Origin: Roseiflexus sp034432635
GTDB lineage: Bacteria > Chloroflexota > Chloroflexia > Chloroflexales > Roseiflexaceae
Assembly: GCA_034432635.1 (NCBI GenBank)
Contig: DAOUBK010000052.1
Span: 1 to 64,000 of the forward strand
Length of the DNA: 64,000 nucleotides
Reading direction: 5' to 3'
The translations under genes were made by a program, and so were the position numbers. Shown in pieces: positions 8,854 through 17,175 of this stretch. A model generated the notes under the pieces. It saw nothing but the letters and a program-made list of their open reading frames with translations. It did no database searches and was not told the DNA's origin. How positions within the stretch are numbered: the first letter of the stretch is position 1; every line of letters starts with the position of its first letter.

Positions 8854-9830
8854 AACACTCCCTCCGCTGGCTGCTTCGTTTGATCGGTCCTGCGCTCTTA
8901 ATCTTTTTCCTGTGGCGCAGCGATCCGGCTGCGCTGGTTGCGGCGCTGCTCGGCATCGATCCTGGTCCGGCGATCCTTTCGCTGGCGCTGATGCCCGTGT
9001 TCATCTGGGTCAAAGCATGGCGCTGGAGCATCATCGTGCACGAGCAGGGGCATGCGCCGCCATCGCTGAACTATCTGGCGGCGCTGTACGCAATCGGGTT
9101 ATATGCCGGCGGCGTCACGCCCGGTCAATCGGGTGACTTTATCAAAGCCTGGTATCTGCGCGAACGGGGGGTGCCGCTGGCGCCCGGTCTGCTGAGCATC
9201 CTGCTCGACCGCCTGTTCGATTTCGTGATCTGGGCACTGATGGCGGTACTAAGCCTGACGGTATTCCTCGATGTCTTTCCAGTCGAAGCGCGCGGCACGG
9301 TGCAACTGGCGACGGTTGGCTTTGCGGTAGCAGTACTGATTGCCACACCGGGATTGATGGCACGGACACCACGTGAGTGGGCGCTGGGTCTGGTGATTCC
9401 GCTGGCGCCGGCGCGGTTGCGTGCGGCGCTTGAACGCCTGCGCGACCAGTTCGCACCGCTCAGTTTGCGCTTTACGCCGCTGTTGCTGCTCTTGCTCAGC
9501 ACGATTGGTTCGGCGACCTCGACCTTCATCCGTATTTACCTGATGTATCTGGCGCTGCGGTTGGGAGATATTCCGTTGCTCGAAATCCTGGCGGCTACCG
9601 GGTTGATCGCCATTCTCCAGGCGCTGCCGATCAGTTTTGCTGGTGTAGGGGTGCGTGATGCGGTACTGATCGCTATGCTGCAACGTCACGGACACGCTGC
9701 GGAGATCGCTCTGAGCCTGTCGGCGTTGTTCCTGCTTATCAATATCCAGCACATCCTGATCGGATTTCTCGTCTCGCTACGCTATCCGCTCGGTGAAACG
9801 CTGTCGGATGTGACGAAAACTGTGGAGTGA
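8850..9830 (+). CDS. Lysylphosphatidylglycerol synthase TM-region / UPF0104-type flippase-like membrane protein
   Basis: 326 residues with seven or eight hydrophobic segments. The run AWRWSIIV, the GVTPGQSGDFIKAWYL motif and the late SFAGVGVRDAV motif are characteristic of the UPF0104/AglD-C/MprF transmembrane family. Members are thought to move or modify polyprenyl- or phospholipid-linked compounds. The GTG start lies in a GTGA overlap with the GT2 gene and the stop lies in a GTGA overlap with the lipoprotein gene. Close coupling with a polyprenyl-sugar synthase supports a role in exporting the lipid-linked sugar, but this is inference. Confidence 0.8.
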   Translation: MKHSLRWLLRLIGPALLIFFLWRSDPAALVAALLGIDPGPAILSLALMPVFIWVKAWRWSIIVHEQGHAPPSLNYLAALYAIGLYAGGVTPGQSGDFIKAWYLRERGVPLAPGLLSILLDRLFDFVIWALMAVLSLTVFLDVFPVEARGTVQLATVGFAVAVLIATPGLMARTPREWALGLVIPLAPARLRAALERLRDQFAPLSLRFTPLLLLLLSTIGSATSTFIRIYLMYLALRLGDIPLLEILAATGLIAILQALPISFAGVGVRDAVLIAMLQRHGHAAEIALSLSALFLLINIQHILIGFLVSLRYPLGETLSDVTKTVE

Positions 9831-10435
9831 GAGCGATAAGGGGGGTGTTCAACATTCAACACTCAACTTTCAATATTCAATGCTCAACACTCAACTTTCA
9901 ATATTCAATGCTCAACACTCAACACTCAATGCTCAACGCTCAACATTCAACATTCAACGTTCAACGCTCAATGCTCAACGCTCAACATTCAACGTTCAAC
10001 GTTCAACGCTCAGCATTCAACATTCGACGTTCAACGTTCAACGTTCCCTGGCAGGCATCCGCACTCACGATCATCCTCATCGTCCTGGCTGCCTGCGGCG
10101 CCACGCCGACCATCGTCGAGCAGCGGGTGGTCGATGGGTTGACGATCACACTCGAGCGGCCCGCGCAACCGGTTGCACTGCGCGACTATGAGTTCGTAGC
10201 AAAGATTACCGACACGGGCAAGCAACCGGTCGAAGCAACACTGGTCTATTTCGATTTTACGATGCCGCAGATGGAAATGGGGGTGCATCAGCCTATCGCT
10301 GACCGGCTTGGTCCTGGAACATACGGGGTTCGCACATTGTACTCGATGGAAGGAGACTGGCGCATTACTGTGGTTGCCACAATTGACGGGCGCGATATCC
10401 GCGCATGGTTCGATCATCCGGTGCTTCCGCCATAA
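9827..10435 (+). CDS. Lipoprotein with YtkA-like domain and repeat-encoded N-terminus
   Basis: 202 codons from a GTG overlapping the preceding stop. Codons ~7-73 are a heptamer array (9847-10047), so the protein begins with 21-bp/7-residue repeats of the type FNVQRST. A lipoprotein signal follows directly: hydrophobic ALTIILIVLAAC with lipobox Cys. The mature part (~115 residues) contains TMPQMEMG, PGTYGVRTLYSMEGDWRITV and a C-terminal VLPP, matching the YtkA/FixH-like immunoglobulin-fold domain. There is no Met between the repeat and the hydrophobic core; the basic n-region of the signal (NIRRST) is itself repeat DNA. ATG codons inside the array (for example in 9969-9973) could serve as starts. 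The real start is therefore uncertain. Confidence 0.72.
   Translation: MRAIRGVFNIQHSTFNIQCSTLNFQYSMLNTQHSMLNAQHSTFNVQRSMLNAQHSTFNVQRSAFNIRRSTFNVPWQASALTIILIVLAACGATPTIVEQRVVDGLTITLERPAQPVALRDYEFVAKITDTGKQPVEATLVYFDFTMPQMEMGVHQPIADRLGPGTYGVRTLYSMEGDWRITVVATIDGRDIRAWFDHPVLPP
9847..10047 (+). repeat. Heptanucleotide array, 28 units (RYTCAAC)
   Basis: Twenty-eight contiguous 7-bp units plus five bases. Units alternate among GTTCAAC, ATTCAAC, ACTCAAC, GCTCAAC, TTTCAAT and a few variants, with changes concentrated at positions 1, 2 and 7. The array starts 16 bp after the flippase stop, lies inside the lipoprotein frame, and is free of stop codons in all three frames on this strand. Confidence 0.95.
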
Positions 10436-10457
10436 TATCCAGGAAAGAAGGAGACGT

Positions 10458-11447
10458 ATGACCCACCAACCTGTTCGCTGGGGCATTCTCAGTACAGGGC
10501 GTATCGCGGGCGTGTTCGCCGAAGCGCTTCAGTCTATCGATGACGCGCACCTAGTTGCGGTCGGGTCGCGCAGCGCCGATAGTGCTGCCGCCTTTGGCGA
10601 CCGCTTCAATGTACCGCGTCGCTATGCGACATACGAGGAACTCGCCGCCGATCCCGATATCGACATTATCTATATTGCGACGCCGCATGCGCTGCACTAC
10701 GAGAACTGTTTGCTCTGTCTCCAAAACGGTAAAGCAGTGCTGTGCGAGAAACCGTTCACCATCAATGCACGCGAGGCGGCGAAGGTCATTGCCGCTGCAC
10801 GTGAGCGTGGTTTATTCCTGATGGAAGCCATGTGGACGCGCTTTCTGCCAGCAATCGTGCGGTTGCGCGAATTGCTGGCGCAGGGCGTGATCGGTGAGGT
10901 GCGCATGATTGCTTCTGACTTTGGCTTTCGTGCAGGCGTCGATCCGCAGAGCCGACTGTTCGATCCAGCACTCGGCGGCGGGAGTCTGCTCGATGTCGGC
11001 GTCTACACCGTTTCACTGGCATCGATGGTGCTGGGTGGAGAACCGGAGCGCCTGGCAACCCTTGCCGATCTCGGATCTACCGGCGTTGATGAGCAGGCAG
11101 CGATGATCCTGGGGTACAGCGGTGGACGGATGGCAGTGCTGTGGAGCGCCATTCGCACCGAGACGCCGCACGAGACAACGATCATGGGAACCGGGGGCAT
11201 GATCCGGGTTCATCCGCAGTGGTGGCGCGCCACTACGTTGACGGTGCATCGTGGCAGGCAGGGTGACGAGCCGATCCATCTCCCGTTCAATGGGAACGGC
11301 TATCAGTTCGAAGCGCTGGAAGCTATGCGTTGCCTGCGCGCCGGTCTCAGCGAAAGCCCGGTGATGCCGCTCGATGAAACCCTGGGCATCGTGCGCACTA
11401 TGGATGCCATTCGCGCGCAGTGGGGGCTAAGGTACCCGATGGAGTAA
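10458..11447 (+). CDS. Gfo/Idh/MocA family NAD(P)-dependent oxidoreductase
   Basis: 329 residues. The N-terminal Rossmann fold shows WGILSTGRIAG, then VGSRSAD, IDIIYIATPHALHYENCLLC and the family hallmark AVLCEKPFTIN, where the EKP lysine is the usual catalytic/cofactor residue. The C-terminal beta-sheet domain includes GGGSLLDVGVYTVSLA. Family members oxidise or reduce sugars, inositols or pyrrole derivatives, with trans-dihydrodiol dehydrogenase-like enzymes closest in style. The start is fixed by AAGGAG at 10448-10453. It lies 22 bp after the lipoprotein and 14 bp before the aldo/keto reductase, so the three are probably one transcript. Confidence 0.88.
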   Translation: MTHQPVRWGILSTGRIAGVFAEALQSIDDAHLVAVGSRSADSAAAFGDRFNVPRRYATYEELAADPDIDIIYIATPHALHYENCLLCLQNGKAVLCEKPFTINAREAAKVIAAARERGLFLMEAMWTRFLPAIVRLRELLAQGVIGEVRMIASDFGFRAGVDPQSRLFDPALGGGSLLDVGVYTVSLASMVLGGEPERLATLADLGSTGVDEQAAMILGYSGGRMAVLWSAIRTETPHETTIMGTGGMIRVHPQWWRATTLTVHRGRQGDEPIHLPFNGNGYQFEALEAMRCLRAGLSESPVMPLDETLGIVRTMDAIRAQWGLRYPME

Positions 11448-11461
11448 TGAGGAGCATGACA

Positions 11462-12442
11462 ATGCAGTACGGTCACGTTCTCGGCATCGACAAACCGGTT
11501 TCGCGTCTGGTTCAGGGATCGGTGATGATCTCGACGCGCGATCTGGAAGGGAGTTTCCGGTTGCTCGACGCCATCTTCGCTCTGGGGTGCAACACATTCG
11601 ACACAGCGCATGTGTACGGGCAGGGAGACAACGAGCGGGCAATGGGGCGCTGGGTGAATGAACGTGGTATTCGCGACGAGGTGGTCATCATCGGCAAGGG
11701 TGCACATCACAACGCCGATCGCAAACGGGTCACCCCCTTCGACATCACCGCCGATCTGTTCGACTCACTGGCGCGCTTCAAGTTCGATTACATCGATCTC
11801 TATCTGCTGCACCGTGACGATCCATCGGTTCCGGTCGGTCCCATCGTCGAGGTGCTGAACGAACACCTGGCTTCTGGTCGCATTCGCGCGTTCGGCGGGT
11901 CGAACTGGAGCCATCGACGCATCGCGGAAGCCAACGAGTACGCTGCTGTTCACGGTCTGACGCCGTTCGTTGCCAGCAGCCCGAATTTCAGTCTGGCGGA
12001 GCAGTACCGTGAACCGTGGGAAGGGTGCATCAGCATCAGCGGACCGCAGAACGAAGAAGCACGCGCCTGGTACGCCAAGCAACGCATGTCCCTCTTCACC
12101 TGGTCGAGTCTGGCGGGTGGGTTCTTCTCAGGTCGTCTGCGACGCGACAATCTTGACACATTCGAGGATTATCTCGACAAACTCGCGGTCTATGCCTATG
12201 CTGGCGAAGAGAACTTTCGCCGTCTCGAGCGGGTGCAGCAACTGGCTGAAGAGAAAGGGTTAAGCATCCCGCAGGTCGCCCTGGCGTATGTGTTGAGCCA
12301 GCCTCTCGACATCTATGCGCTGGTGGGTTGCCGCACACCGGAAGAATTCGCTGCCAACCTGGCTGCGCTGGAGGTGCGTCTGACACCAGAGGAGTGCGCC
12401 TGGCTCGATCTGCGACTGGAGGAGCGAGGGGTGCGTGGTTGA
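11462..12442 (+). CDS. Aldo/keto reductase
   Basis: 326 residues with the (beta/alpha)8 AKR pattern: GCNTFDTAHVYGQGDNE supplies the catalytic Asp and Tyr, VVIIGKGAHH the Lys, and YIDLYLLHRDDP the active-site His. SNWSHRRIAEAN and the late ALVGCRTPEEFAANLAAL motif bind NADP(H). The ATG at 11462 has GAGGAG at 11449-11454 seven bases upstream; ATG 11456 is too close to it. Together with the Gfo/Idh/MocA gene it suggests a sugar redox step. The TGA stop lies inside an antisense heptamer unit (12438-12451), so the final residues RGVRG were probably set by repeat insertion. Confidence 0.9.
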   Translation: MQYGHVLGIDKPVSRLVQGSVMISTRDLEGSFRLLDAIFALGCNTFDTAHVYGQGDNERAMGRWVNERGIRDEVVIIGKGAHHNADRKRVTPFDITADLFDSLARFKFDYIDLYLLHRDDPSVPVGPIVEVLNEHLASGRIRAFGGSNWSHRRIAEANEYAAVHGLTPFVASSPNFSLAEQYREPWEGCISISGPQNEEARAWYAKQRMSLFTWSSLAGGFFSGRLRRDNLDTFEDYLDKLAVYAYAGEENFRRLERVQQLAEEKGLSIPQVALAYVLSQPLDIYALVGCRTPEEFAANLAALEVRLTPEECAWLDLRLEERGVRG

Positions 12443-12451
12443 ATGTTGAAC
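12438..12451 (-). repeat. Two antisense heptamer units at the end of the aldo/keto reductase gene
   Basis: GTTGAAT GTTGAAC on the plus strand is the reverse complement of two RYTCAAC-type units. The stop codon TGA of the aldo/keto reductase (12440-12442) lies in the first unit. Confidence 0.75.
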
Positions 12452-12582
12452 TCTGAAGCGCATCCGGTGCGCCGGCAAAGGGGAACGACAGTGATTTCGG
12501 TCCCCAACGCTGCGCACCCAGCTCGGCGCGTCTGCAGGCAGGGACGCCCGCGCACCCAGCGCCCGGGCAAAGATAGCTTTCG

Positions 12583-12603
12583 GTTCAACGTTGGATGTTC
12601 AAC
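12583..12603 (+). repeat. Three heptamer units at the 3' end of the glycoside hydrolase gene
   Basis: GTTCAAC GTTGGAT GTTCAAC. Read on the minus strand, the first unit supplies the TGA stop of the glycoside hydrolase (12585-12587), and the other two encode its last residues (NIQR). Confidence 0.75.
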
Positions 12604-14705
12604 GCATCCCAGGGAAATGTTGCCGCTGCTCCCCACGGAACTTCGGCGCGCTGATCGTTGGCAATCACTGAGGCATGATGGGGGAACGGTTCGATACGAA
12701 GGTGTATCTGCATATCGCGCCAGTTCAGGCGCACTCCGTACAAACGCCCGGCGACACGCCAGGCAGGCGGCAGGTTTGGGCACACAACGAGCCGTTCGCG
12801 CTCCGGGGTTATGCCCATCAGCACGTGGAGCAACAGGTGCGTGGTGAAAGCGCCCCATCCATACCCCTCGCCACCGCAACGCCCATCGACGGGCCAGTAT
12901 TCACACGCTATCCCTGGCAGCGTGCGGTCGGGGTGCGCCTGATGCGCATCCCAGAACGTGTAGGCACGGTCAATGACAGCAGCCGCGAGTTCGGCGGCGT
13001 GATCGTTCAACCCGACGTGTAACGCTGCTTCGACTGCTGTCCAGGCAAACATGGGCCATGTCAGCGTGGCAGGATCGATCCGCTCGATCTCATGGCGTAG
13101 CGCCGCATCCCGCCCTGGTCGGGCAACGCCCAGTGCAACCGGCGCCAGCAACATGACATCGTTCACCGTCGTCGGTTTTCCGGCACGTGTGTCAAAATCG
13201 GCATACCGGTTGAGCGCATCCTGCCACAACGCATCCGTGCGCGCCACATACTCCTCACCTAGCGCCAGCCATCCGTGGGAGTCGGCAGCCCGCCCAAGTT
13301 CACGCGCAATGTCACTCATCACCAGGCAGGCATGGGCAAAGGCAGCCTGGAGATCGACCGGGCGCACGTGACGCACAGGGTGTCCGCCGCCAAGCGGTTG
13401 ATCACCGAAACGCGGCGAGTCGTCCTGCCCTGACTCCCAGCTACACGCATAGACCAGCCAGCCATCCGGGTCGCGCCGGTTTTCCAGCCACCAGTGCAGA
13501 TAGGCAGTCAGTGCAGGATAGATGTTTGCCAGCCACTCACGGTTGGGAAGCAGGCTGGCAAGCCAGTCGATAACCAGCCAGGGGTAGCCCCATTCGGGGG
13601 CAGTGCCGCACACAGTTCCATCGGCGGCAACCATGTTATAACTGCCATCTTCGCGTGAGCAGGGTACCTGAGGTTCAGGAGCATCAACGAACGTGCCAAG
13701 CAACAGGTGCTGCGCCAGCGATGGATCGGCATAGGCAAGCAGGAGCGCATCGATGGCTGCTTCGGCGAGCACCACGCGCGGCGCCTGGATCTGCATCGCG
13801 TCCCAGATATGGCGGTAGATGCCCGCCGGTGCGCGCACCATCATCCGCAGCGTTTCCAGGTCGTACACCAGCCCACGCCGCCAGTGGGGAAACCAGTCGC
13901 CTTCCAGGATCGGGGCACGCGCCCAGAACGCATCATTCTCCGCCTGCTTACGCGCACGATCCGCTGCCGCTGTGCGTTGGACGGCGCGCTGCCGGTGTTG
14001 TGCCATGCGCACCGTTTTGCCGCGGGTCATGTACAGGTCGAGTTGTTCGCATGGCATACTGAATCCAAGAGTGGCGAAGAGCGCAACGGTGTCACCTCGT
14101 CGACCGGTGACTGTCACGAAGCCCTCGCCCGGCAGTCCCGGCGCCTGGGACATCGCCCAGACTGCCGCCTGCGCCGGATCGGTCGTGATGCCAAGATCGG
14201 CAAAGGGGCGCGTCGCATGCACCACAAATGCTTCGCCATCCTCGAAGCTCTGCAACACCAGGTCGCCATCGACGATTCGACCAACCAACCCGGACTCGCC
14301 CCATTCACCGCAGGCTGCAATCGTGCGCGTGTACTCGACGAGCACTGCTACGCGCGTTGTGCCCTGCATGGTTGCCGTAGCGCACAGGGCGTGTTCACCG
14401 ACAAGGTGGAAGGTCGCGTGAAGGGTCGTACCACCGTGAGACAGATCGAGAGAAAAAAGGTTCATCGAGTGGTACGGGCTGGAAACCACATCAAACTCGG
14501 TCAGTTCGAGTGCCCCGCCCAGCGCAAAACGAAAGCCGGCGCGGTAGATTTCACGCCGACCGCCGTACATGCCGGCGTGCGCCGGGTAGTGCCAGCGAAA
14601 GCCCGCACCGTGCGAGCGTAGCACGCCTCGCGGCGAAAGATTGCGCGTATGCGTCGGCGTATTCAGATAGCCATGCGGCGTGTAGTCATCGATCGGGAAA
14701 GGCAT
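12585..14705 (-). CDS. (alpha/alpha)6-barrel glycoside hydrolase (GH63/trehalase-like, MGH1-type)
   Basis: 706 residues. The first ~270 form a beta-rich domain; residues ~290-680 form a six-hairpin (alpha/alpha)6 domain with EWGYPWLVIDWLA, SWESGQDDSPR (an acidic motif suited to general acid/base), and CEYWPVDGRCGGEGYGWGAF towards the end. These features match the GH63/mannosylglycerate hydrolase-like clan; the substrate is unknown. There is no signal peptide, so it is probably cytosolic. The ATG at 14705 lies 6 nt after an extended -10 (TGCTATACT), which suggests a leaderless mRNA; the longer frame begins with a poor MCYTCA extension. The C-terminus and the stop are made of heptamer repeat. 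Confidence 0.8.
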   Translation of the reverse strand: MPFPIDDYTPHGYLNTPTHTRNLSPRGVLRSHGAGFRWHYPAHAGMYGGRREIYRAGFRFALGGALELTEFDVVSSPYHSMNLFSLDLSHGGTTLHATFHLVGEHALCATATMQGTTRVAVLVEYTRTIAACGEWGESGLVGRIVDGDLVLQSFEDGEAFVVHATRPFADLGITTDPAQAAVWAMSQAPGLPGEGFVTVTGRRGDTVALFATLGFSMPCEQLDLYMTRGKTVRMAQHRQRAVQRTAAADRARKQAENDAFWARAPILEGDWFPHWRRGLVYDLETLRMMVRAPAGIYRHIWDAMQIQAPRVVLAEAAIDALLLAYADPSLAQHLLLGTFVDAPEPQVPCSREDGSYNMVAADGTVCGTAPEWGYPWLVIDWLASLLPNREWLANIYPALTAYLHWWLENRRDPDGWLVYACSWESGQDDSPRFGDQPLGGGHPVRHVRPVDLQAAFAHACLVMSDIARELGRAADSHGWLALGEEYVARTDALWQDALNRYADFDTRAGKPTTVNDVMLLAPVALGVARPGRDAALRHEIERIDPATLTWPMFAWTAVEAALHVGLNDHAAELAAAVIDRAYTFWDAHQAHPDRTLPGIACEYWPVDGRCGGEGYGWGAFTTHLLLHVLMGITPERERLVVCPNLPPAWRVAGRLYGVRLNWRDMQIHLRIEPFPHHASVIANDQRAEVPWGAAATFPWDALNIQR

Positions 14706-14970
14706 AGCGCAAGTATAGCACAAGGATTGACAAACGCTTCACTGTATGGCAATGTAGGATCGTTCAAGCACCGGTTGGAGGATCAGCGAGGAAAGATGAC
14801 TTCGCTGCAAAAACGCACCGCCGCGGCGCGACGATTGCACCCTTTTCCATCGTCTCAGCATGCGCTTGCGGCTAGAGCCTGTTATGCACGTTCCTTTCTG
14901 ATGGAAGCGGCATCGACTGATCACAGTCACACCGCACCGTGCGTCTCAGGCACGCGGGCCTCTGGCGCCT
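14706..14970. other. Intergenic stretch left of dispersed repeat copy A
   Basis: No coding frame is convincing. It holds the -10 of the glycoside hydrolase (14713-14718, minus strand). Near its right edge is CCTCTGGCGCC (14959-14969), the left arm of an inverted repeat whose right arm GGCGCCAGAGG is at 15008-15018 inside copy A. Confidence 0.5.
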
Positions 14971-15228
14971 GCATTCACCGCAGTGAGCTGTGCTGCCGCG
15001 AATCGCGGCGCCAGAGGGTGTCGGGGAAACCGGGAGGGGCGACGCATGCGTCGTCCCTTGCCGGTACGCGCCAGGACAAACTGATGCGCTCATGATTGGC
15101 GGCGCGGGTCAGCACGGCGCCTGCACGTCAGTGGATGCGACCCGTGCGTGCTGGTGTGCGCGATCCGTGTGGAGAGGCGAAACGGGCAGGACAATCCGGT
15201 CAGGCGCCACAGTACATACCAGCCTCTA
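14971..15228 (-). repeat. Dispersed repeat, copy A (inverted relative to copy B at 41461-41754)
   Basis: Read on the minus strand this 258-bp segment starts TAGAGGCTGG and ends CACTGCGGTGAATGC, and it matches 41461-41754 almost base for base apart from a ~46-bp block present only in copy B. It contains an imperfect palindrome around GACGCATGCGTC at 15040-15051 (approximate). No protein is conserved between copies in a shared frame, so it looks like a non-coding mobile or structural repeat. It ends 12 bp from the stop of the zinc-ribbon membrane protein. Confidence 0.85.
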
Positions 15229-15240
15229 GACTGAACCGGG

Positions 15241-15729
15241 TTACCCGATGCGTGGGCGGCGCTTCTTGAACAACGATACTGCAATGAGCGCGATAATGAA
15301 CGGCGCCCAGAACAGTCTGCGGCTGAAGAAGAACCCGACGGCAATCGCCAGGGCTGTGGCTGCGACCATTCTGCGTGCTGCAATGTTGCGCAGCACGCTG
15401 AGCAACAGCCCGACAACTCCAACGGCGATGATAATGAACGTCATGAATCGCGGTAGTGTGACCATCGCTACTGCAGCCGTGATCAGCAGCAGTGGAATCA
15501 TCAGATCGTCGTACCATTCGGTCTGCGACGGCGTCGGCGGCTGCGGTGCAGGAACGGGGAGAGGTGCAGGCGTGGCGGGACGCGCCGGCAGTTGTACCGT
15601 TGGTCCGGTCGCAGGCGGCGCCTGCTCGATAACCAGGTTGTCCATCGGCGCGCCGCAGTCGATGCAATACCGCGCGTCAGCAGGGACGCTGGCATGACAA
15701 TGCGGGCAAACAACGGTCGTTTCGGTCAT
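15241..15729 (-). CDS. Zinc-ribbon membrane protein
   Basis: 162 residues. The N-terminus has a CPHCHASVPADARYCIDCG zinc ribbon (CxxC...CxxC), then a Pro/Ala-rich linker (~residues 30-70), then three to four hydrophobic helices (~75-150) and a basic end KKRRPRIG. This is a common bacterial architecture of unknown function in which the ribbon faces the cytoplasm. The ATG at 15729 is preceded by AAGGGA at suitable spacing; a longer frame to 15750 exists but lacks support. It is the first of three zinc-ribbon genes within 4.3 kb (others at 17176 and 19036). Confidence 0.75.
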   Translation of the reverse strand: MTETTVVCPHCHASVPADARYCIDCGAPMDNLVIEQAPPATGPTVQLPARPATPAPLPVPAPQPPTPSQTEWYDDLMIPLLLITAAVAMVTLPRFMTFIIIAVGVVGLLLSVLRNIAARRMVAATALAIAVGFFFSRRLFWAPFIIALIAVSLFKKRRPRIG

Positions 15730-15840
15730 GGAGTGATCCCTTTCAGGCACACGACGCGCAGATGTGTGCCACTCATCGCTCCTGTCATGATACGCGCATG
15801 GCGTGCGTAAAGTTGCAATACTTCACTTTTGTGCGTAACA

Positions 15841-17064
15841 ATGAGCATATCGAACAAACTTCTCCGGCAGCAGATGATCGCGGCGGTACGTTTGGGCGCG
15901 CCGGTTGTGCCGCGTTGCCCGTATGCCCCGCCGACGGGTCAGTGCGGCGGATGCGCATTCCAGGATCGTGAATACCCGGCGCAGGTGGCGGCAAAGCGCG
16001 CGGTGCTTCATCATCTCTGGGAAGGCGATCTGCCCGACGCGCTCCTCATGGCGCTCGATGTTGTCGCCTCGCCCAATCCCTTCGCCTATCGCACGCGCAT
16101 GGACTTTGTGGCGAGCAAGAATCGTTTTGGTCTGCGACGCAGCGGCAGGTTCAACTATATTATCGATCTGGAGGAATGCCATCTCATACCGGCGCGTGCA
16201 TTCACCGCCGCGCGTGCAATGTACGATCATGCGATGCGTCTGGGTTTGCCCGACTACGACCTGCGCACCCACACCGGTTTTCTGCGGTACGTGGCGGTGC
16301 GACGCAGCCCCGACGACGACGTGCTGCTGGCGCTGATCACCGCAGCTCCCGATGAGGCAGGGACGTATGCCGGGAAGGTAGAAGAGGTGGCGCTGGCGGC
16401 GCTCGAATACGATGGCGTGGTCGGTGTTCACTGGTTGATCAATGCCACCCGCACCGATATATCCTTCGGCGAAACGGTGCGTTTCTGGGGGCGTGCAACA
16501 TTGCCGATGCGTGTGGGGAAGCATACGCTCGACATCGGACTGAACACCTTCTTCCAGAATAATGTCTGGTTACTCACGCCCCTGCTTGCGGCAGTACGCG
16601 ATGCAGTTGCCGGACGAGGTGAACGCGCACGCGCGCTCGCCGATCTGTATAGCGGGGTTGGCACAATAGCCCTGTTTGTCGCCGATCTTGCCAACCGGAT
16701 CGTCTGTGTTGAGGCGGTCGAGGAAAGTGTGGGTCTGGCGCGGGAAAACATTGCGCGCGCCGGCTTCGAGCACATTGTCGTTGTTGGAGCGAATGTCGCC
16801 GATGCGCTCCGCGAACGAGCGAGCGGCGCGTTCGATATCGTCATTGCCGATCCGCCGCGCACCGGTTTGGGACCCGACGTATGCTGTGAGTTGCTACGGT
16901 TGCGCCCGCAACGCATTGTGTATATCTCGTGCAATCCGCTCACCCAGCGTGATGATGTGCGTATGCTGGCGGAAGCGTATCGCTTGGTGTCATTGCAGGG
17001 ATATGATATGTTTCCCCATACGCCGCATCTCGAATCGCTGGCAGTGCTGGACGTTGTTTGCTGA
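15841..17064 (+). CDS. rlmD: RlmD/TrmA-family 23S rRNA (uracil-C5)-methyltransferase
   Basis: 407 residues. Cys26, Cys35, Cys38 (CPYAPPTGQCGGC) and Cys113 (EECHLIP) form the [4Fe-4S] site of the RlmD/RumA group. The SAM-binding motif is LADLYSGVGTIALF, the DPPRTGL loop follows, and catalytic Cys364 is in YISCNPLTQ. These enzymes make m5U in 23S rRNA (or tRNA for TrmA); the cluster favours an RlmD-like enzyme. The usual N-terminal TRAM domain is missing, and the protein starts just before the Fe-S motif, so it is a short version. No Shine-Dalgarno sequence is obvious; a GTG at 15829 is an alternative start. Confidence 0.85.
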   Translation: MSISNKLLRQQMIAAVRLGAPVVPRCPYAPPTGQCGGCAFQDREYPAQVAAKRAVLHHLWEGDLPDALLMALDVVASPNPFAYRTRMDFVASKNRFGLRRSGRFNYIIDLEECHLIPARAFTAARAMYDHAMRLGLPDYDLRTHTGFLRYVAVRRSPDDDVLLALITAAPDEAGTYAGKVEEVALAALEYDGVVGVHWLINATRTDISFGETVRFWGRATLPMRVGKHTLDIGLNTFFQNNVWLLTPLLAAVRDAVAGRGERARALADLYSGVGTIALFVADLANRIVCVEAVEESVGLARENIARAGFEHIVVVGANVADALRERASGAFDIVIADPPRTGLGPDVCCELLRLRPQRIVYISCNPLTQRDDVRMLAEAYRLVSLQGYDMFPHTPHLESLAVLDVVC

Positions 17065-17175
17065 TCCCCAACCTGCGATCCTCCGCAACTCTAGTACGCT
17101 CTGGTACGTAGTACGTAACAGATAGATTCGGTTGCCGTTTCCGCGCAGGTATGCTACCCTACCAGCGAGGCGCGT

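Noticed and set aside
9847..10047. Considered as a CRISPR or minisatellite with unique spacers
   Set aside because: It is a pure 7-bp tandem with no spacers.
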